A program made the position numbers and the translations under genes. From Bacteroidaceae bacterium (GTDB lineage: Bacteria > Bacteroidota > Bacteroidia > Bacteroidales > Bacteroidaceae): DNA of 64,000 nucleotides. The stretch lies in the NCBI GenBank assembly GCA_024688885.1, contig JAILDV010000050.1, positions 1-64,000 of the forward strand. The letters are read 5' to 3'. Shown one piece after another: positions 8,801-17,785 of the stretch (position 1 is its first letter; each line of letters starts with the position of its first letter). The notes beneath the pieces were generated by a model, which had not been told where the DNA came from, searched no databases, and saw only the letters and a list, made by a program, of their open reading frames with translations.

Positions 8801-9810
8801 AAGACCTTCAGAAAGTCATAGAAGCGGTGAAGCGTTATAATGATAAGTCGCAGACGAGTGAGATGTACAGGCTGATTCTGGAGGTGCAGTCGGACAAGTT
8901 TGCGATGAGTTATCTGAACAGGCTGGGTGATGACTTCATCCCGACACGTGCCTACTTCAATGACGCATTGAACTCCATGTATAAGTCGGTGGACGGCAAT
9001 ATAAAGTCATACATTGCACGTAAGTATCACATATCGCCGGACAAGATTCAGATGCCTACTGCCACATCGAGCAACATGCTTGACTTGCTGATGGGCAAGA
9101 AAGTGACCTTTGACCGCGATGTCACCTACTTCTGGGTGAATTCGAAGGGCGAGTGTGTCTATATGGGTGAGGAAGCAGTGAATTTGATGTACAAGAGGCT
9201 GTTCTATGATGAATACCAGAAGAGGATTGGTGCAGTACTGCCAGATATCTCTAAGATGAGTCCTGAAGAACTGCTTAAATATGAGAGACTGCGCGACATT
9301 GAAGCCTTGAAGTTCGGTAAGGAGGCAGACCAGACGGTGATTCAGGACGTCTTGAAGAACAAAGAGAGTTATGGTGTCGATTTGAATAAGATGGTGTCGA
9401 AAGACTTGCACCATCTGCCCCTTGACAATCCAGCCAAGGTGGCTGATGCCATTGCCCACAAGGGTATTGAGCGATTCAAAGAATTCCGTAGCCTGATGGA
9501 TGCGGCAGGTAAGGCTGCTACAGAGCAGGAAGCAAGACAACTGAGCAGTAAGGCATTGGGTGAGCTGGTGGAAGGCTGCCGTCAGGAGGTGAAGACGTTT
9601 GGCATCATGCTGTCGAGAAACGCTGCCCGATTCCCCATCAACAAGAAGGACATGATACCTGCCAACCTGCATAAGGCGATTGAAGTGCTCAGGAAATTGA
9701 CGACAGGTGAAGCCACACTTGACCAGACAGAGATAGCGCTTGACCTGATTGGCTATACCTACGACAGTTTGGCTGCTTCGGTGGGTAAACTGGCTATTGA
9801 CATTGGATAA
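5830..9810 (+). CDS. 1326-residue membrane-anchored protein of unknown family
   Basis: A signal peptide (residues 1-25, …LSAVGQ) is followed by a ~250-residue β-rich domain. Next come a glycine/alanine-rich membrane span (~278-303), a basic stop-transfer patch (YRKRLRKKQ) and an acidic linker. Residues ~345-700 contain at least two Ig-like segments (e.g. GIIFDPRHDNVTIPARYDKVVKVPFLV). The remaining ~600 residues are mostly helical. By the positive-inside rule the N-terminal domain is periplasmic and the ~1000-residue C-terminal part cytosolic, giving a receptor-like layout. A late segment (KVTFDRDVTYFWVNSKGECVYMGEEAV) recalls the small β modules near the C-termini of polymorphic toxins, but I see no catalytic motif. 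It follows the zinc-ribbon/TonB gene by 27 bp. Function unknown. Confidence 0.7.
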   Translation: MNTKHKLLTFLTALAMLMPLSAVGQDKDVLIDADFIITDGPISLFFRAKGHLKLTKDYFVITIPAQDLKAEYDDDGLTYNEKGSCTDITIQGKCKMIEKEWENREGRIVRDTWFVTDGAYTVSPTQWNFKMNTEIMRKGFRTGKIYKNTEKYEEKKLVYAEKASAQSEYDKLIYFSENSYIFQKEGRIFSIKIDIQGLKSSTKYRDYHYNEDGTLDDGYDLWNGEWDNYEDVYDDHPVYSTIEGEGSCAGTMFAEGDSIDAPAIHEEDNEASEESGTMKFLIPIAVAVAVGGAVAGAAAGGVAAYRKRLRKKQERESQGQEDENSEEEQEEEKEPDDLRMDLYKDFGDTLVVGDAAQQVCACIVRMPKNGAEFTDEGLTRQIQITSGDDYLVVEDGEIVNGWKTSYVYAPEMDSPPEEGIVKFTIASAEGSYTNKIHFKIQPAGIIFDPRHDNVTIPARYDKVVKVPFLVMGMEVEEIQDLDVRITDMDGNPAKEYDVQVEYSLKKEDRPFHALITDLLRDEKKDIGIAGKHMNFLLKVEARNKEGFTIRGELPLFRFYMGLAFEVSSDVGCYLEKYDRVKHQKTTIVTVDDKKFVRAQNWCKVRFYDHHLEEGNHKIDITEPDPKELSLTLKASTDPSAQGIIDKLNLQVEGMKRYEGGYYYMLQCQSAALSVPNRFDADATLTWTHGGKTYAAAERRLHLLSQPRRCLGTPEEGQLAKEQDEKLERVLNHLDGHLRVTDPSGEMFPIALAIQTMKRGYKVEFGYDEDTIRKIVQSHQKVATYQMELDNYEASLLDKEPTFLENTYYLKKDLDQLPFYKRIGVGLITFGAIDYFAAMGAMQEKAMEVGEPGKDVSWYEVFYVGAESVTIDYLYEQGMRLGFGTLSYVGKAGQAVWDKGLLKAMKEGCSWDNFKSIGNELWDAVKGELNSVVNWKSAFRLWNDNPFKGAKAAEDAKESLKEADVLLKQGFKSSSLDKPLALARKEAKQKVKDLQKVIEAVKRYNDKSQTSEMYRLILEVQSDKFAMSYLNRLGDDFIPTRAYFNDALNSMYKSVDGNIKSYIARKYHISPDKIQMPTATSSNMLDLLMGKKVTFDRDVTYFWVNSKGECVYMGEEAVNLMYKRLFYDEYQKRIGAVLPDISKMSPEELLKYERLRDIEALKFGKEADQTVIQDVLKNKESYGVDLNKMVSKDLHHLPLDNPAKVADAIAHKGIERFKEFRSLMDAAGKAATEQEARQLSSKALGELVEGCRQEVKTFGIMLSRNAARFPINKKDMIPANLHKAIEVLRKLTTGEATLDQTEIALDLIGYTYDSLAASVGKLAIDIG

Positions 9811-9820
9811 AGTCAAAAAG

Positions 9821-9847
9821 GTAATTTTAGTAAATGGTAATTTTCGT
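9821..9847 (+). repeat. 27-bp paired repeat, copy 3
   Basis: GTAATTTTAGTAAATGGTAATTTTCGT differs from copies 1 and 2 only in the second-to-last positions. It sits 38 bp upstream of the -33 box of the rimP-nusA-infB promoter. Confidence 0.7.
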
Positions 9848-9885
9848 CATTTTAACCCTAAAAATAAAAAAAGGTGTTCTTTTAT

Positions 9886-9916
9886 TTTGTAGTGTCTAAA
9901 ATTTGCCGTACCTTTG
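9886..9916 (+). promoter_or_regulatory. Promoter of the rimP-nusA-infB operon
   Basis: TTTG (9886-9889), 19 bp spacer, TACCTTTG (9909-9916): a perfect match to the Bacteroidetes housekeeping promoter. The leader to rimP would be about 120 nt and includes the hairpin at 9931. Confidence 0.8.
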
Positions 9917-9930
9917 CACTCGAAATGAAT

Positions 9931-9960
9931 GAGGGGACTGAAAAGTTCCCTCTTTTCTTT
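9931..9960 (+). promoter_or_regulatory. Leader hairpin with T tract: possible attenuator before rimP-nusA-infB
   Basis: GAGGGGACT and AGTTCCCTC form a 9-bp stem with a GAAA loop and are followed by TTTTCTTT. It begins roughly 10 nt after the predicted transcription start and 80 nt before rimP, so it has the form of an intrinsic terminator within the leader. Because nusA is in the operon, autoregulation at this site is plausible, but this is inferred. Confidence 0.55.
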
Positions 9961-10042
9961 GTCAACTGCATGGCGGAGAAAGGGGGACCTTGTTCATTTT
10001 GCCACAATGGCTCGTGGCTGATTGTAAGTTTTAAATGATTGT

Positions 10043-10510
10043 ATGATTGACAAAAACAAAGTGAAGGATTTGGCTCTCGAATGGTTGGAGGGCAAGGAGT
10101 ATTTCTTGGTGGATGCTACGGTTGACGAGCAGAACAAAATCACGGTGGAGATTGACCACAAGGATGGCGTGTGGATTGAGGATTGCTGTGAACTGAGCCG
10201 TTTCATCGAGGAGCACTTCGACCGCGATGTGGAGGATTTTGAGTTGGAAGTGGGGTCAGCAGGCATCGGGCAGCCGTTCAAGGTACTACAGCAATACATC
10301 AACTCCATAGGCTATGACGTGGAGTTGCTGACAGCTGACGGAAAGAAGCTGGAGGGTGCCATGAAGAGTGCGGACGAACAGGGCTTTGTGGTGACGGTGA
10401 TGGAGAAACAACGAATTGAGGGTAAGAAACGTCCTCAAATGGTGGAGGTGGACAAGTCCTTTGGTTATGGTGACGTGAAGTGGGTGAAGAATATCATTGA
10501 TTTCAAATAG
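10043..10510 (+). CDS. rimP: Ribosome maturation factor RimP
   Basis: The 155-residue product has the two-domain RimP plan: an α/β N-terminal half with the conserved SRFIEEHFDRDVEDFELEVGSAGIGQPF stretch and an Sm-like C-terminal half. RimP binds the 30S subunit during maturation. Position directly before nusA and infB is the universal rimP-nusA-infB order and supports the call. The ATG at 10043 gives the expected length. It is the first gene of a long operon reading from the promoter at 9886. Confidence 0.93.
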   Translation: MIDKNKVKDLALEWLEGKEYFLVDATVDEQNKITVEIDHKDGVWIEDCCELSRFIEEHFDRDVEDFELEVGSAGIGQPFKVLQQYINSIGYDVELLTADGKKLEGAMKSADEQGFVVTVMEKQRIEGKKRPQMVEVDKSFGYGDVKWVKNIIDFK

Positions 10511-10543
10511 ACGGACATTGGAACAACTAAAAAAACTACTATA

Positions 10544-11809
10544 ATGGCTACAAAAAAATTAACAGAACGTGTCAACTTGATAGACACTTTCAAGGACTTC
10601 AAGGAGACCAAGAACATTGACAGAACCACTTTGGTAAGTGTGATTGAGGATAGTTTCCGCAGCGTATTGCAGAAAACTTATGGCTCGGACGAGAACTTTG
10701 ACGTGATCGTAAACCCAGATAAGGGTGACTTTGAGATTTACCGTAATCGTGTTGTGGTGGAAGATGGTGAGGTGCAGAACGAGAATGCGGAAATCAGCCT
10801 GTCAGAAGCTCAGCAGATTGACAAGGATTTCGAAGTGGGCGAAGAGGTGAGTGAGAAGGTGGAATTTGCCAAGTTTGGACGCCGCGCCATCCTAACTCTG
10901 CGCCAAACAATGGCAAGCAAGATTCTTGACCTCGAACATGATAACCTCTATAACAAATACGTGGACAAGGTGGGTCAGATTGTGAGCGGTGAAGTGTACC
11001 AAATTTGGAAGCGCGAGATGCTGTTGCTGGATGACGAGGGCAACGAGTTGCTTCTTCCAAAGAGTGAACAGATTCCAGGTGACTTCTTCCGCAAGGGTGA
11101 AACGGCTCGCGCCGTAGTGCTCCGTGTGGACAACCTGAACAACAATCCTAAGATTATCCTTTCACGTACTTCTCCTGAGTTCCTGCGTCGTCTGCTGGAG
11201 CAGGAGGTGCCTGAAATCAATGATGGTCTCATCACGGTGCAGCGCATTGCCCGCATCCCTGGTGAGAGGGCGAAGATTGCCGTGGAGAGTTACAACGAAC
11301 GCATTGACCCCGTAGGTGCCTGTGTGGGTGTGAAGGGTAGCCGCATTCATGGTATCGTACGTGAGTTGCACAACGAGAATATTGACGTCATTAACTATAC
11401 AAGCAACATCAAATTGTTCATCCAGCGTGCGCTCAGCCCAGCATCGGTGTCTTCCATCTCGCTTGACGAAGAGAAGAAGAAGGCTGAGGTGTATTTGCAG
11501 CCTGACCAAGTGAGTCTTGCCATCGGTAAGAACGGTGACAACATCAAACTGGCAAGTATGTTAACTGGTTATACGATTGACGTGTTCCGCGAACTGAACG
11601 GCGAAGAGCCTGACGAAGAAGATATTTATCTGGATGAGTTCAAGGATGAAATTGAGCCTTGGATCATTGATGCCATCAAGGGCATTGGTCTGGACACTGC
11701 GAAGGCTGTGTTGGGCGCCCCACGTGCCATGCTCGTTGAGAAAGCAGACCTTGAGGAAGACACCGTGGACGAGGTGATCCGCATCTTGAAGGCAGAATTT
11801 GAAGAATAA
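10544..11809 (+). CDS. nusA: Transcription termination/antitermination factor NusA
   Basis: The 421-residue product has an N-terminal RNA-polymerase-binding domain (1-~125), an S1 domain (~135-200, GQIVSGEVYQIWKREMLLLD) and two KH domains (GACVGVKGSRIHGIVREL, LAIGKNGDNIKLAS). The short C-terminal helical segment resembles a single helix-hairpin-helix unit rather than the two acidic repeats of enterobacteria. NusA modulates pausing, hairpin-dependent termination and antitermination. It starts 34 bp after rimP and may act on the leader hairpin at 9931. Confidence 0.95.
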   Translation: MATKKLTERVNLIDTFKDFKETKNIDRTTLVSVIEDSFRSVLQKTYGSDENFDVIVNPDKGDFEIYRNRVVVEDGEVQNENAEISLSEAQQIDKDFEVGEEVSEKVEFAKFGRRAILTLRQTMASKILDLEHDNLYNKYVDKVGQIVSGEVYQIWKREMLLLDDEGNELLLPKSEQIPGDFFRKGETARAVVLRVDNLNNNPKIILSRTSPEFLRRLLEQEVPEINDGLITVQRIARIPGERAKIAVESYNERIDPVGACVGVKGSRIHGIVRELHNENIDVINYTSNIKLFIQRALSPASVSSISLDEEKKKAEVYLQPDQVSLAIGKNGDNIKLASMLTGYTIDVFRELNGEEPDEEDIYLDEFKDEIEPWIIDAIKGIGLDTAKAVLGAPRAMLVEKADLEEDTVDEVIRILKAEFEE

Positions 11810-11837
11810 TCGCACATAAAAATATCATTAAGTCTAT

Positions 11838-14714
11838 ATGGCAGTAAGACTGAACAAAGCATTAAAGGAACTGAATGTGGGAATCAACACCGTGGCTGAA
11901 TTCCTGCAGAAGAAGGGTTTGGCGCTACAAGACGCGACGCCAAACGCTAAAATCACGGACGAGCAGTACACCCTGCTCCAGAAGGAGTTTGGTGAAGACA
12001 TGAAGCAGAATGCTGAAACGAAGCAGAAGATTCAGAACCAGAAGGTAAAAGAACAGCAGGAGAAGAAGGAACGTCAGCAGGCTGCCCGTGTTGAAAAGGA
12101 ACGTCTGGAGAAGGAACGCCTTGAAAAGGAAAAGGCGGCAAAAAAGCCTCAACTGAAGATTGTCGGCAACATCAATGACCTGAAGAAGGAAGAGGCCAAG
12201 ATGGAAGTGAAGGCTGAGCCCCAACCCGCTGTTCCCACTTCAGAGGAAAAGGCGGCACCTAAGGTGGAAAAGGAGCAAGAGACCGAACAGGTTTCTGCTT
12301 CGCCTGCTGAACAGCCCGCTTCTCCCGTGGAGGAAGAGGCTGCAAAGAAAGAGCCTGCTGCAAAGAAAAAAGGCAAGCAGTCTCCAGCAGACCGCCTAGA
12401 ACAAGACGAGAACGGTGTGTACCATCTGGCTGCACCAGTTGAGTCTGGCGTGCAGTTCAAGCAGGTAGGTTTCATTGACCTGTCAAGTTTGAACAGCAAA
12501 ACACGTCCTGACCGAAAGAGCAAGGCAGAACGTCGCAAGGAGCGTCTGCAGGCTCAGGGTGGCGATGCTCAGGGTCAGAATGGGCAGGGTGCTGGTCAGA
12601 AAAAGAAGCGTAACCGCATCAACAGCAACAAGATTGACATAGACGCTGCTGCCAAACAGGCTAATGGACAGAACCAGCAAGGTCAAGGCAAGAAGCAAGG
12701 TGGAAAGCAGGGTCAGAACAATGCCCAGCAGAAGAAGAACCAACAGGTTCAGCAGCAAGGTCAGGGCAAGAAGAAGAATAAGAAGAAGCAGCCTCTGAAG
12801 CCAGTAGAACTGACTGAGGAAGAGGTGGCAAAGCAGGTAAAGGAGACGTTAGCACGTCTCACCGCCAAGCAGGAGAAAAAGGGCGTGAAATACCGTAAGG
12901 ACAAGCGTCAGGCTATCCATGAGCGTATGGCGGAAGAGGAAATGGCTGAAAATGCAGAAAGCAAGGTGCTGAAGATTACAGAGTTCGTAACTGCCAACGA
13001 ACTTGCCACGATGATGGACATTTCTGTGAATCAGGTCATTGCCACTTGTATGTCTATTGGTATGATGGTGAGCATCAACCAGCGTCTGGATGCAGAGACC
13101 ATCAACATCGTAGCGGAGGAGTTCGGTTTCACCACACAGTATGTGTCTGGTGAGGTGTCTAATGCCATCGAAGAGGAAGAAGACAAGGAGGAAGACCTCG
13201 AGAGACGCGCACCTATCATCGCGGTGATGTGTCACGGTGACCACGGTAAGACCGCGCTCCTCGACTATATCCGCAACACGATCGTGATTGCTGGTGAGGC
13301 TGGTGGTATCACCCAGCACATCGGTGCCTACAAGGTAAAGTTGAAGGATGGCCGAAAGATTACTTTCCTCGACACCCCTGGTCACGAGGCGTTTACAGCC
13401 ATGCGTGCCCGTGGTGCTCAGGTGACAGATATCGCCATCAGCATCATTGCTGCCGACGACGACGTGATGCCTCAGACAAAGGAGGCTATCGCCCATGCTC
13501 AGGCAGCAGGTGTGCCAATGGTGTTTGCCATCAACAAGATTGATAAGCCGGGTGCCAATCCTGACAAAATCAAGGAGCAGCTTTCTGCCATGAATCTCCT
13601 TGTGGAGGAATGGGGCGGCAAGTACCAGAGTCAGGACATCAGTGCCAAGAAGGGCATCGGTGTAGAGGAACTCATGGACAAGGTGCTGCTGGAGGCTGAG
13701 ATGCTTGACCTGAAGGCGAATCCTAACCGAAAAGCCACTGGTTCCATCATTGAGTCAACGCTGGACAAGGGACGTGGCTATGTGGCAACCGTGCTCGTGC
13801 AGAATGGTACGCTCCATCAGGGCGACATCGTACTGGCAGGTACGCACTATGGTCGAATCAAGGCTATGTTCAACGAGCGTGGTCAGCGCATAGAACAGGC
13901 ACTTCCTGCCGAGCCAGCCGTCATTCTTGGTCTGAACGGTGCACCGACTGCAGGTGACACTTTCCATGTGATGGACACCGAGCAGGAGGCTCGTGAAATC
14001 TGCAATAAGCGTGAACAGTTGAAACGTGAGCAAGGTCTTCGCACCCAGACACGTCTGACATTGGACGAGCTGGGACGCCGTATTGCCTTGGGCGACTTCA
14101 AGGAACTCAACTTGGTGGTGAAGGGCGATGTGGACGGTTCTATCGAAGCACTTTCCGACTCACTCATCAAACTCTCCACAGAGAAGATTCAGGTGAATGT
14201 CATCCACAAGGCTGTGGGTCAAATCAGCGAGAACGATGTGGAGTTGGCACATGCTTCCGAAAACGTCATCATCATTGGTTTCCAGGTACGTCCGTCAGCT
14301 GCTGCCCGTCGTTTGGCAGAGCAATATGGCGTGGACATCCGTCTCTACTCCATCATCTATGATGCCATCGAGGAGGTGAAGGATGCCATGGAAGGCATGC
14401 TGGCTCCGACTCTCAAGGAGGAGGTCACGGCTCAGGTGGATGTGCGTCAGGTATATCACATCACGAAGGTTGGCACTGTGGCAGGATGTTGGGTGACCGA
14501 AGGAAAGGTTCACCGCAACGACAAGGTGCGTGTGGTGCGCGACGGCATTGTGGTGCATACTGGCGAAATCCTTGCCCTCAAGCGTTTCAAGGACGATGTG
14601 AAGGAGGTGGGACGCGACTTCGAGTGCGGCATCTCCATCGTCAACTACAACGACATTCGTGAGGGTGATGTGCTTGAGACCTACACCGAGGTGGAGGTGA
14701 AGGCAAAACTTTGA
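11838..14714 (+). CDS. infB: Translation initiation factor IF-2
   Basis: The 958-residue product has an IF-2 N-terminal helix, a long charged Lys/Glu and Gln/Gly-rich linker (to ~370), then the GTPase core and domains II-IV. G3 (DTPGHEAF), G4 (NKID) and G5 (SAKKG) are normal. The G1 loop reads CHGDHGKT where IF-2 normally has GHVDHGKT: the first P-loop glycine is Cys (~residue 465) and Val is Gly. IF-2 delivers initiator tRNA to the 30S subunit. Everything else is ordinary, so the protein is presumably functional or carries a sequencing artefact at that point. It lies 28 bp after nusA. Confidence 0.95.
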   Translation: MAVRLNKALKELNVGINTVAEFLQKKGLALQDATPNAKITDEQYTLLQKEFGEDMKQNAETKQKIQNQKVKEQQEKKERQQAARVEKERLEKERLEKEKAAKKPQLKIVGNINDLKKEEAKMEVKAEPQPAVPTSEEKAAPKVEKEQETEQVSASPAEQPASPVEEEAAKKEPAAKKKGKQSPADRLEQDENGVYHLAAPVESGVQFKQVGFIDLSSLNSKTRPDRKSKAERRKERLQAQGGDAQGQNGQGAGQKKKRNRINSNKIDIDAAAKQANGQNQQGQGKKQGGKQGQNNAQQKKNQQVQQQGQGKKKNKKKQPLKPVELTEEEVAKQVKETLARLTAKQEKKGVKYRKDKRQAIHERMAEEEMAENAESKVLKITEFVTANELATMMDISVNQVIATCMSIGMMVSINQRLDAETINIVAEEFGFTTQYVSGEVSNAIEEEEDKEEDLERRAPIIAVMCHGDHGKTALLDYIRNTIVIAGEAGGITQHIGAYKVKLKDGRKITFLDTPGHEAFTAMRARGAQVTDIAISIIAADDDVMPQTKEAIAHAQAAGVPMVFAINKIDKPGANPDKIKEQLSAMNLLVEEWGGKYQSQDISAKKGIGVEELMDKVLLEAEMLDLKANPNRKATGSIIESTLDKGRGYVATVLVQNGTLHQGDIVLAGTHYGRIKAMFNERGQRIEQALPAEPAVILGLNGAPTAGDTFHVMDTEQEAREICNKREQLKREQGLRTQTRLTLDELGRRIALGDFKELNLVVKGDVDGSIEALSDSLIKLSTEKIQVNVIHKAVGQISENDVELAHASENVIIIGFQVRPSAAARRLAEQYGVDIRLYSIIYDAIEEVKDAMEGMLAPTLKEEVTAQVDVRQVYHITKVGTVAGCWVTEGKVHRNDKVRVVRDGIVVHTGEILALKRFKDDVKEVGRDFECGISIVNYNDIREGDVLETYTEVEVKAKL

Positions 14715-14746
14715 ATAAATTGAGACTTGAAAGTTAAAATTCAGGT

Positions 14747-15319
14747 ATGGATATACTCATCTATATCGTACTGATTGTTGGTGCTGTCATAGGTTGGAAA
14801 CAAGGCGCCTTCAAGCAGGTGGCACACTTTCTGGGTGTGGCGGTCGGTTTGCTCATCGCCGCCACACTCTATCATCAGTTTGGCGATTTCTTGGCAGACA
14901 AGACAGGTGCCAGCATCGGGTTCGGACGCCTGATTGCCTTTGTGCTCATCGTCATCATCGTGCCGCTTGTCTTAGGTTGGCTTGCCGCCTTTCTCACAGA
15001 GTTCTTCAAGAAGCTGAAACTCAACTTCCTCAATCGCATACTGGGTGCCTTGGTGGGAGTGGTCTGCTATGCCTTGATGCTCAGTGTGGCGCTCAACCTC
15101 TTCGACTTCATAGCCAGCAATGCAGGGTTCAAAACGCAGAAGTTGGAGGCACGCTCCGACCTGTTCTATCAGGTGAAGCATGCCACACAGGTGGTCATCC
15201 CCGACATCCTTTTGGTGACCGACCAGACCGAGATTGCCAATGGCTGTGAACCCAAGTACGGTTTCAAACCAGTGGTGGACAAATTGAAGCCCACCAAGAA
15301 TGAGGGAACGAAAGAATGA
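14747..15319 (+). CDS. CvpA family membrane protein
   Basis: The 190-residue product has four hydrophobic spans ([62 protein letters not shown]) and the N-terminal GWKQGAFKQ pattern of CvpA. The E. coli homologue was named for colicin V production, but the general role is unclear. It lies between infB and sufB. Its stop overlaps the sufB start by 4 bp (ATGA), coupling it to Fe-S assembly. Confidence 0.85.
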   Translation: MDILIYIVLIVGAVIGWKQGAFKQVAHFLGVAVGLLIAATLYHQFGDFLADKTGASIGFGRLIAFVLIVIIVPLVLGWLAAFLTEFFKKLKLNFLNRILGALVGVVCYALMLSVALNLFDFIASNAGFKTQKLEARSDLFYQVKHATQVVIPDILLVTDQTEIANGCEPKYGFKPVVDKLKPTKNEGTKE

Positions 15320-16782
15320 GAGAGGAAGGCAAAGAGGTGAAGAATGAGTTTGTGCGCAGTGTGGCGGAGAAGAAATATGAATTTGGCTTCACCACCGAGG
15401 TACACACTGAAATCATAGAAAAAGGCTTGAACGAGGAGGTTGTTCGTCTCATTTCCGAGAAAAAAGGCGAACCCGACTGGTTGTTGCAGTTCCGCTTGGA
15501 AGCCTACCGTCATTGGCTCACACAGGCTCAGCCCACATGGGGGCACGTGCATCTTCCAGAGATTGACTACCAAGCCATCTCCTACTATGCCGACCCGACC
15601 GCCAAGAGCAAGAAAGGTGCTCAGTCGGCAGAGGAGATTGACCCCGAACTGATGAAGACCTTCGACAAGCTCGGCATCCCCCTCGAAGAGAGGTTGGCGC
15701 TGTCGGGCACAGCGGTGGACGCAGTGATGGACTCGGTGTCTGTGAAGACCACCTTCAAGGAGAAACTTTCGGAGAAGGGCATCATCTTCTGTTCCATCAG
15801 CGAAGCAGTGAAGAATCACCCCGATTTGGTCAGACAATATCTGGGCAGTGTGGTGCCATACCGCGACAACTACTTTGCCGCTCTCAATAGCGCCGTGTTC
15901 TCCGATGGCTCGTTCGTCTATATTCCCAAGAACACCCGTTGTCCCATGGAACTCTCCACCTATTTCCGCATCAATGCACGCAACACGGGGCAGTTTGAAC
16001 GCACCCTCATCGTATGCGACGAAGGCTCCTACGTGTCCTATCTGGAGGGATGCACCGCACCCATGCGCGACGAGAACCAGCTGCATGCCGCCATCGTCGA
16101 GATTGTGGTGATGGATAATGCGGAGGTGAAGTACTCGACCGTGCAGAACTGGTATCCCGGTGATGCTGAGGGCAAGGGCGGTGTGCTCAATCTCGTCACC
16201 AAGCGCGGCGACCTGCGGGGCGTGAACAGCAAACTCTCTTGGACACAAGTCGAGACAGGTTCTGCCATCACGTGGAAATACCCCTCCTGTGTGCTCCGTG
16301 GCGACAACAGCGTGGCAGAGTTCTATTCAGTGGCAGTCACCAACAACCATCAGGAGGCAGACACAGGCACAAAGATGATACATCTCGGCAAGAACACCCG
16401 CTCCACCATCATCTCCAAGGGCATCTCGGCAGGCAAGTCACAAAACTCCTACCGGGGACTCGTCAGAGTGGGCAAGCAAGCCGACAATGCCCGCAACTAC
16501 TCCTCGTGCGACTCCCTCCTGCTCGGCAGCCAGTGCGGAGCCCACACCTTCCCCTACATGGACATCCACAACAACACAGCCACCGTAGAGCACGAGGCCA
16601 CCACCTCCAAAATCAACGAAGACCAGCTCTTCTACTGCAACCAACGCGGCATCTCCACCGAAGAGGCGGTAGGCCTCATCGTCAACGGCTATGCCAAGGA
16701 TGTGCTCAACAAGCTCCCCATGGAGTTTGCTGTCGAAGCACAGAAACTATTATCAGTATCACTTGAAGGAACGGTGGGGTGA
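15316..16782 (+). CDS. sufB: Fe-S cluster assembly scaffold protein SufB
   Basis: The 488-residue length and sequence are typical of SufB (e.g. [81 protein letters not shown]). SufB builds the Fe-S cluster in a SufBC2D complex in the cytosol. The ATG at 15316 overlaps the cvpA stop. The gap to sufC is filled by a tandemly duplicated dispersed element and a heptamer array rather than being tight as in most suf operons. Confidence 0.95.
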   Translation: MREEGKEVKNEFVRSVAEKKYEFGFTTEVHTEIIEKGLNEEVVRLISEKKGEPDWLLQFRLEAYRHWLTQAQPTWGHVHLPEIDYQAISYYADPTAKSKKGAQSAEEIDPELMKTFDKLGIPLEERLALSGTAVDAVMDSVSVKTTFKEKLSEKGIIFCSISEAVKNHPDLVRQYLGSVVPYRDNYFAALNSAVFSDGSFVYIPKNTRCPMELSTYFRINARNTGQFERTLIVCDEGSYVSYLEGCTAPMRDENQLHAAIVEIVVMDNAEVKYSTVQNWYPGDAEGKGGVLNLVTKRGDLRGVNSKLSWTQVETGSAITWKYPSCVLRGDNSVAEFYSVAVTNNHQEADTGTKMIHLGKNTRSTIISKGISAGKSQNSYRGLVRVGKQADNARNYSSCDSLLLGSQCGAHTFPYMDIHNNTATVEHEATTSKINEDQLFYCNQRGISTEEAVGLIVNGYAKDVLNKLPMEFAVEAQKLLSVSLEGTVG

Positions 16783-16787
16783 TTTAA

Positions 16788-16994
16788 GAATGAAAGATGC
16801 GATTGAGCGAGTGCAGAGTCAAACTTGTTTGAACTATGCCGAGCGTGAGCCTCTTCGGCGAAGCCAACAATAAAAAATGAGGAAATGAAAGAATGAAAGA
16901 TGCGATTGAGCGAGTGCAGAGTCAAACTTGTTTGAACTATGCCGAGCGTGAGCATCTTCGGCGAAGCCAACAATAAAGAATGAGGAAATGAAAG
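16788..16994 (+). repeat. Tandem pair (103-bp period) of a ~75-bp dispersed palindromic element
   Basis: Two nearly identical units carry copies of the element AAAGATGCGATTGAGCGAG … CTTCGGCGAAGCCAA (16793-16867 and 16896-16970). Inside each are the palindromes CAAACTTGTTTG and CTTCGGCGAAG. The AAGATGC/GCATCTT outer pair is complete in the second unit; the first reads GCCTCTT at the 3' side. Further copies are at 29273, 54574 (opposite strand) and 60663. The sufB-sufC gap holds no gene. Confidence 0.85.
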
Positions 16995-17029
16995 AATTAT
17001 GCATTATGAATTATGAATTATGAATTAAA
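16995..17029 (+). repeat. Heptamer array (AATTATG type), 5 units, before sufC
   Basis: AATTATG CATTATG AATTATG AATTATG AATTAAA in tandem, ending 6 bp before the sufC ATG. It occupies the translation initiation region, where no Shine-Dalgarno site is seen. Confidence 0.85.
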
Positions 17030-17035
17030 GTAAAC

Positions 17036-17785
17036 ATGTTAGAAATCAAGAATCTCCACGCCAAGGTTGGCGACAAAGAAATACTCAAGGGGGTGAACCT
17101 CACCATCCGCGATGGCGAGACACATGCACTGATGGGCACCAACGGTGCAGGCAAATCCACGCTCAGCAACGTCATCGTGGGCAACCCCTCCTACGAGGTG
17201 ACAGAAGGCAGCATCACCTTCAACGGCAAAGACCTCCTTACCATGAACACCGAGGAACGTGCCCATGCAGGCATCTTCATGTCCTTTCAGGCACCCATCG
17301 AGATACCGGGTGTGAGCATGACCAACTTCATGCGCGCGGCAGTGAATGCACGTCGTGAAGCACAGGGCAAAGAACCGCTCAAATCCACCGACTTTCTCAA
17401 AATCATGCGTGAGAAGCGCAAGTTGGTGGAGATAGACCAGAAACTGATGAACCGCTCCGTCAACGAAGGCTTTTCGGGAGGAGAACGCAAGCGCAACGAA
17501 ATCTTCCAGATGGCGATGCTCGAACCCACCCTCTGCATCCTCGACGAGACTGACTCGGGGCTTGACGTCGATGCCCTCCGCATCGTGGCAGAAGGGTTCA
17601 ACAAGCTGCGCACGGCTCAGACCTCAGCCATCGTCATCACCCACTACCAACGTTTGCTCGACTACATCCGTCCCGACGTCGTGCACGTGCTCATCGACGG
17701 CAAAATCGTGAAGACAGGCACAGCCGCGCTGGCACAGCAGATAGAAGAACAAGGATTCGACTGGATAAAGGAAGAACTGGCATGA
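17036..17785 (+). CDS. sufC: Fe-S assembly ATPase SufC
   Basis: The 249-residue ABC ATPase has Walker A GTNGAGKST, signature FSGGERKRNE, Walker B LCILDETDSGLD and a switch histidine (VITHYQRLLDY), all intact and typical of SufC. It powers conformational changes of the SufBC2D scaffold. It overlaps sufD by 4 bp (ATGA). Confidence 0.96.
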   Translation: MLEIKNLHAKVGDKEILKGVNLTIRDGETHALMGTNGAGKSTLSNVIVGNPSYEVTEGSITFNGKDLLTMNTEERAHAGIFMSFQAPIEIPGVSMTNFMRAAVNARREAQGKEPLKSTDFLKIMREKRKLVEIDQKLMNRSVNEGFSGGERKRNEIFQMAMLEPTLCILDETDSGLDVDALRIVAEGFNKLRTAQTSAIVITHYQRLLDYIRPDVVHVLIDGKIVKTGTAALAQQIEEQGFDWIKEELA

